Of a stretch of DNA of 64,000 nucleotides, positions 62,060 through 64,000 are shown one piece after another. Both the position numbers and the translations under genes were made by a program. This stretch comes from Mesostigma viride (Eukaryota; Streptophyta; Mesostigmatophyceae; Mesostigmatales; Mesostigmataceae). The stretch covers positions 2,704,648 to 2,768,647 of the forward strand of contig RPFO01000167.1 in the NCBI GenBank assembly GCA_009746045.1, given 5' to 3'. Every line of letters begins with the position of its first letter. Positions within the stretch are counted from its first letter, which is position 1. The notes under the pieces are model-generated. The model saw nothing but the letters and a program-made list of their open reading frames with translations. It was not told where the DNA came from and made no database searches.

Positions 62060-63829
62060 ATGCCGCTTGTGACAAGAAGCAATACTAGGAATTTAAAGCT
62101 TTCGACGGTCAAGCAGGAAAATATGGGCACTATACATCGTAGGGCGTGTGTGCTTTTCATGGCCTTGCTGATTCATACAGGTAAGCACACCCGCACAATC
62201 AGGTTGTCAAAGTTTCCGCAAACAGAGCACAGCGTCTCTTCTGGGTGTCTAAAGTGTGATAGATTGTTTCAATCGCGCTAATTATTTTTAAAAATCTATT
62301 TAATAATTTGACTTTTATTTAATAGCCTTGTGGTAACGGTCGCCACGGCAAATTGCTACAGTATACTCCCCGTGCGATGAGGTCGAAGTCCGAAACTTTA
62401 TACTTGGTGACAATAAGCTGACAGTAAATCTTTCCCATTTTCACACAGATAATTCGATCGTCTGATAGTCTGTCCGGATTCAATCGCCTGTCTGGCTCCG
62501 CTACTTATGTACCGTACTTGCATAAACAACCTTTGTTATTCCGCTTCGGCAGTTCGCGGTGAGCGCACCATCGGCTCCGTCCCTGCGCTCGAACGACGAA
62601 TGTTTACTGCACTGGACAGCATACCATGCGTGCGCCTCCTGAACACGACGGGTGGAATTGGCTGCTCCAGTACGTGCACGATGGATGATTCTGCATAGTC
62701 GTGATCTATTTTCGTTTGCCTAAGCTCTTGAGCCCCGGGAGAGGCCTTTATATTCTACCAAACCCGCCCATAGGGCGGCGCCGCAGCATCCGCTTCGCAC
62801 ATTTCAGGCTTCTTGTTGTTGTCTTCACCCACAGTTGGGCCTGCATGCATGAGAGAGTCCTCATGATGCAGAGAGAATCCTCTGTGGCCTGCCCACTTGA
62901 GGCAGTGAGAGAAGCTAGGGCGCCCTCCCTTCTTCTCGCCGTGTATGTGGTTGAAGGCTCCTTTATGGGTACCCGCGTGACGTAGTCGCGTCCTTTTGAC
63001 GTTGTTAAGCTTAGTCCTTTTCACGCTGTTAAGCTTAACTTTTGGGCTATCACCCCGTGCCCTGGCGAAACATCACGAGCCTTGTTTTGCCAGTCAGCAT
63101 CGTCAGCATTACCTGGGCACCTAGGCAAGAGGATCGTATTGTACCTGGCTCGTGCAATACCGTGTTGACCAACACGACCTTGAGTGCATGTTTCCTGGAA
63201 TTGGTGGCCTTCTCCCCACAATGCAGTCTGGCACGCTCCTAAGCTATCGTACTGTCTAGAGATGGGAGGGGGGAGGAAGGGGAGGGGGAGGAGGAGTGGA
63301 AGCGGGAGGGGATTGGGAGGCGGTAGCGAAACGACCGACGCTGTTGGCATTTCTTCATTCACTCAAGCCTGTTTGTGACTGCTCGCTTGTCTTCCCTGTG
63401 GCATTCCAAAGAAGTTACTTCCCAAAGTTCGTTAGTAGAGGCCTGCCCTCCAAAGTTCTTCTAGCAAAAGTTCCAGTTTTTCTCTTTGGTTTCCCCTGCC
63501 CAGCTCTGCTTCAATTGTAGATAAACAAAATATGATATCCAACAGTCTACTAATCCAATTAACCAGCTGGTCTATTAATTTCCCCCCTCATCCTTCTCCC
63601 TCGCTCTTGCATCTACTGCCTGTCGCCGACGACCCCTCGCCCTTCCATGTACTCACTAATCCCCCCCTTACTACTCCGCACTTGGTTCTTTCCTTGTCGC
63701 CCCAGACCCGGATCGTGACTTGGTGGAGGTGGCCTTGCAGCGCGTGACATCGACGGCAGGCAACCTCAGGCTGGGGGGCCCGCGCGCCATCGTGCTGCCG
63801 TACGGCCTCCTGGACGCCTACCTGGCCAG
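62060..63829 (+). CDS. NCSTN: Nicastrin, 5' part (exons 1-3; gene continues past the window)
   Basis: Nicastrin is the large glycosylated ectodomain subunit of gamma-secretase, gating substrates for presenilin. Exon 1 (62060-62180; an ATG at 62123 is an alternative start) ends in a hydrophobic signal-like run CVLFMALLIHT at donor GTAAGC. Exon 2 (62553-62669) reads VRGERTIGSVPALERRMFTA, then LDSIPCVRLLN and IGCSS, at donor GTACGT. Exon 3 (63706-63829) completes IGCSSNPDRDLVEV and goes on to GPRAIVLPYGLLDAYLAR at donor GTAAAG. Phases join (1, 1, then 2). PCVRLLN and IGC are family signatures, and NPDRDLVEV resembles the plant NPGRDKVVAP. Only about 120 of the expected 600-700 residues are in the window. 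Exon 1 is the least certain part, since it rests on phase and hydrophobicity. The first intron is about 370 bp and the second about 1.04 kb. Confidence 0.85.
63240..63325 (+). repeat. G-rich tract in nicastrin intron 2
   Basis: GGGAGGGGGGAGGAAGG-type runs on the sense strand, followed some 250 bp later by a C/T-rich stretch (63580-63670) that leads into the acceptor at 63705. Confidence 0.8.
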
Positions 63830-64000
63830 GTAAAGGGGAGGGGACCTGGATATGGTTCCTGTCATTAATTTCTTTTTCTTTGATTGTGCGGGATGCCTGC
63901 CTGGCCAGGTAATGGGGAGATGTCTTGTGTTTTATTGTGCTGTAAGATTCCTTGAAGGTATAAATTTTGATGAGAGGCTCTTTGTTTAAATTCTATGTAA

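Overview
The window is nuclear DNA from a eukaryote. Several genes are split by GT-AG spliceosomal introns, intergenic DNA is packed with micro- and minisatellites, and there are an LTR retrotransposon, LINE relics and fold-back elements. The best lineage clue is nicastrin, whose N-terminal exons read like the plant form (IGCSSNPDRDLVEV). The retroelement primer-binding site also resembles the initiator-Met type of plant elements. I infer a green-lineage (Viridiplantae) organism, probably an alga, but cannot name the species.

Layout, left to right. 30-7768 is a structurally complete but gene-less (non-autonomous) LTR retrotransposon on the minus strand, with identical-looking 701-bp LTRs and a 5-bp target duplication. 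7.8-10.4 kb holds dispersed repeats and no gene I can support. 10.4-24.7 kb carries, on the minus strand, an unrecognised multi-exon gene of four repeated modules. Each module is a ~52-residue helical exon (65 residues in the first) followed by an exon starting with an L-x(3)-L motif; in three modules the second exon runs into a large Ala/Pro/Val/Gln-rich tail. All seven internal exons I could delimit are multiples of three in length. Introns of this gene hold fold-back elements and minisatellites.

26.5-35.8 kb (+) is ALG5, dolichyl-phosphate beta-glucosyltransferase: ten exons, 377 codons. 36-40.7 kb is a graveyard of L1-like LINE pieces, TTAA-tailed repeats and a hexanucleotide array. 41.2-41.6 kb (-) is a GNAT acetyltransferase. 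42.6-56.1 kb (+) is a TM9SF3-type nonaspanin: thirteen exons, 603 residues, including an 18-nt micro-exon. 58.3-59.1 kb (-) is a decayed copy of the neighbouring F-box/LRR gene, whose intact single-exon form lies at 59.3-61.2 kb (-). The 5' part of a nicastrin gene (+) starts near 62.06 kb and runs off the right edge.

Three of the plus-strand genes act in the endomembrane system: ALG5 supplies glucose for the N-glycan donor, TM9SF3 is an ER/Golgi-endosome membrane protein, and nicastrin is a glycosylated gamma-secretase subunit. I see no evidence that the grouping is functional.

The most unusual signal is architectural. In every multi-exon gene, short pieces spanning an exon edge and its splice site recur as decayed copies in the adjoining intron ('exon-edge echoes'). 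In addition, introns tend to be G-rich on the sense strand toward the donor and C/T-rich toward the acceptor, often as long microsatellites. Both patterns hold on both strands.
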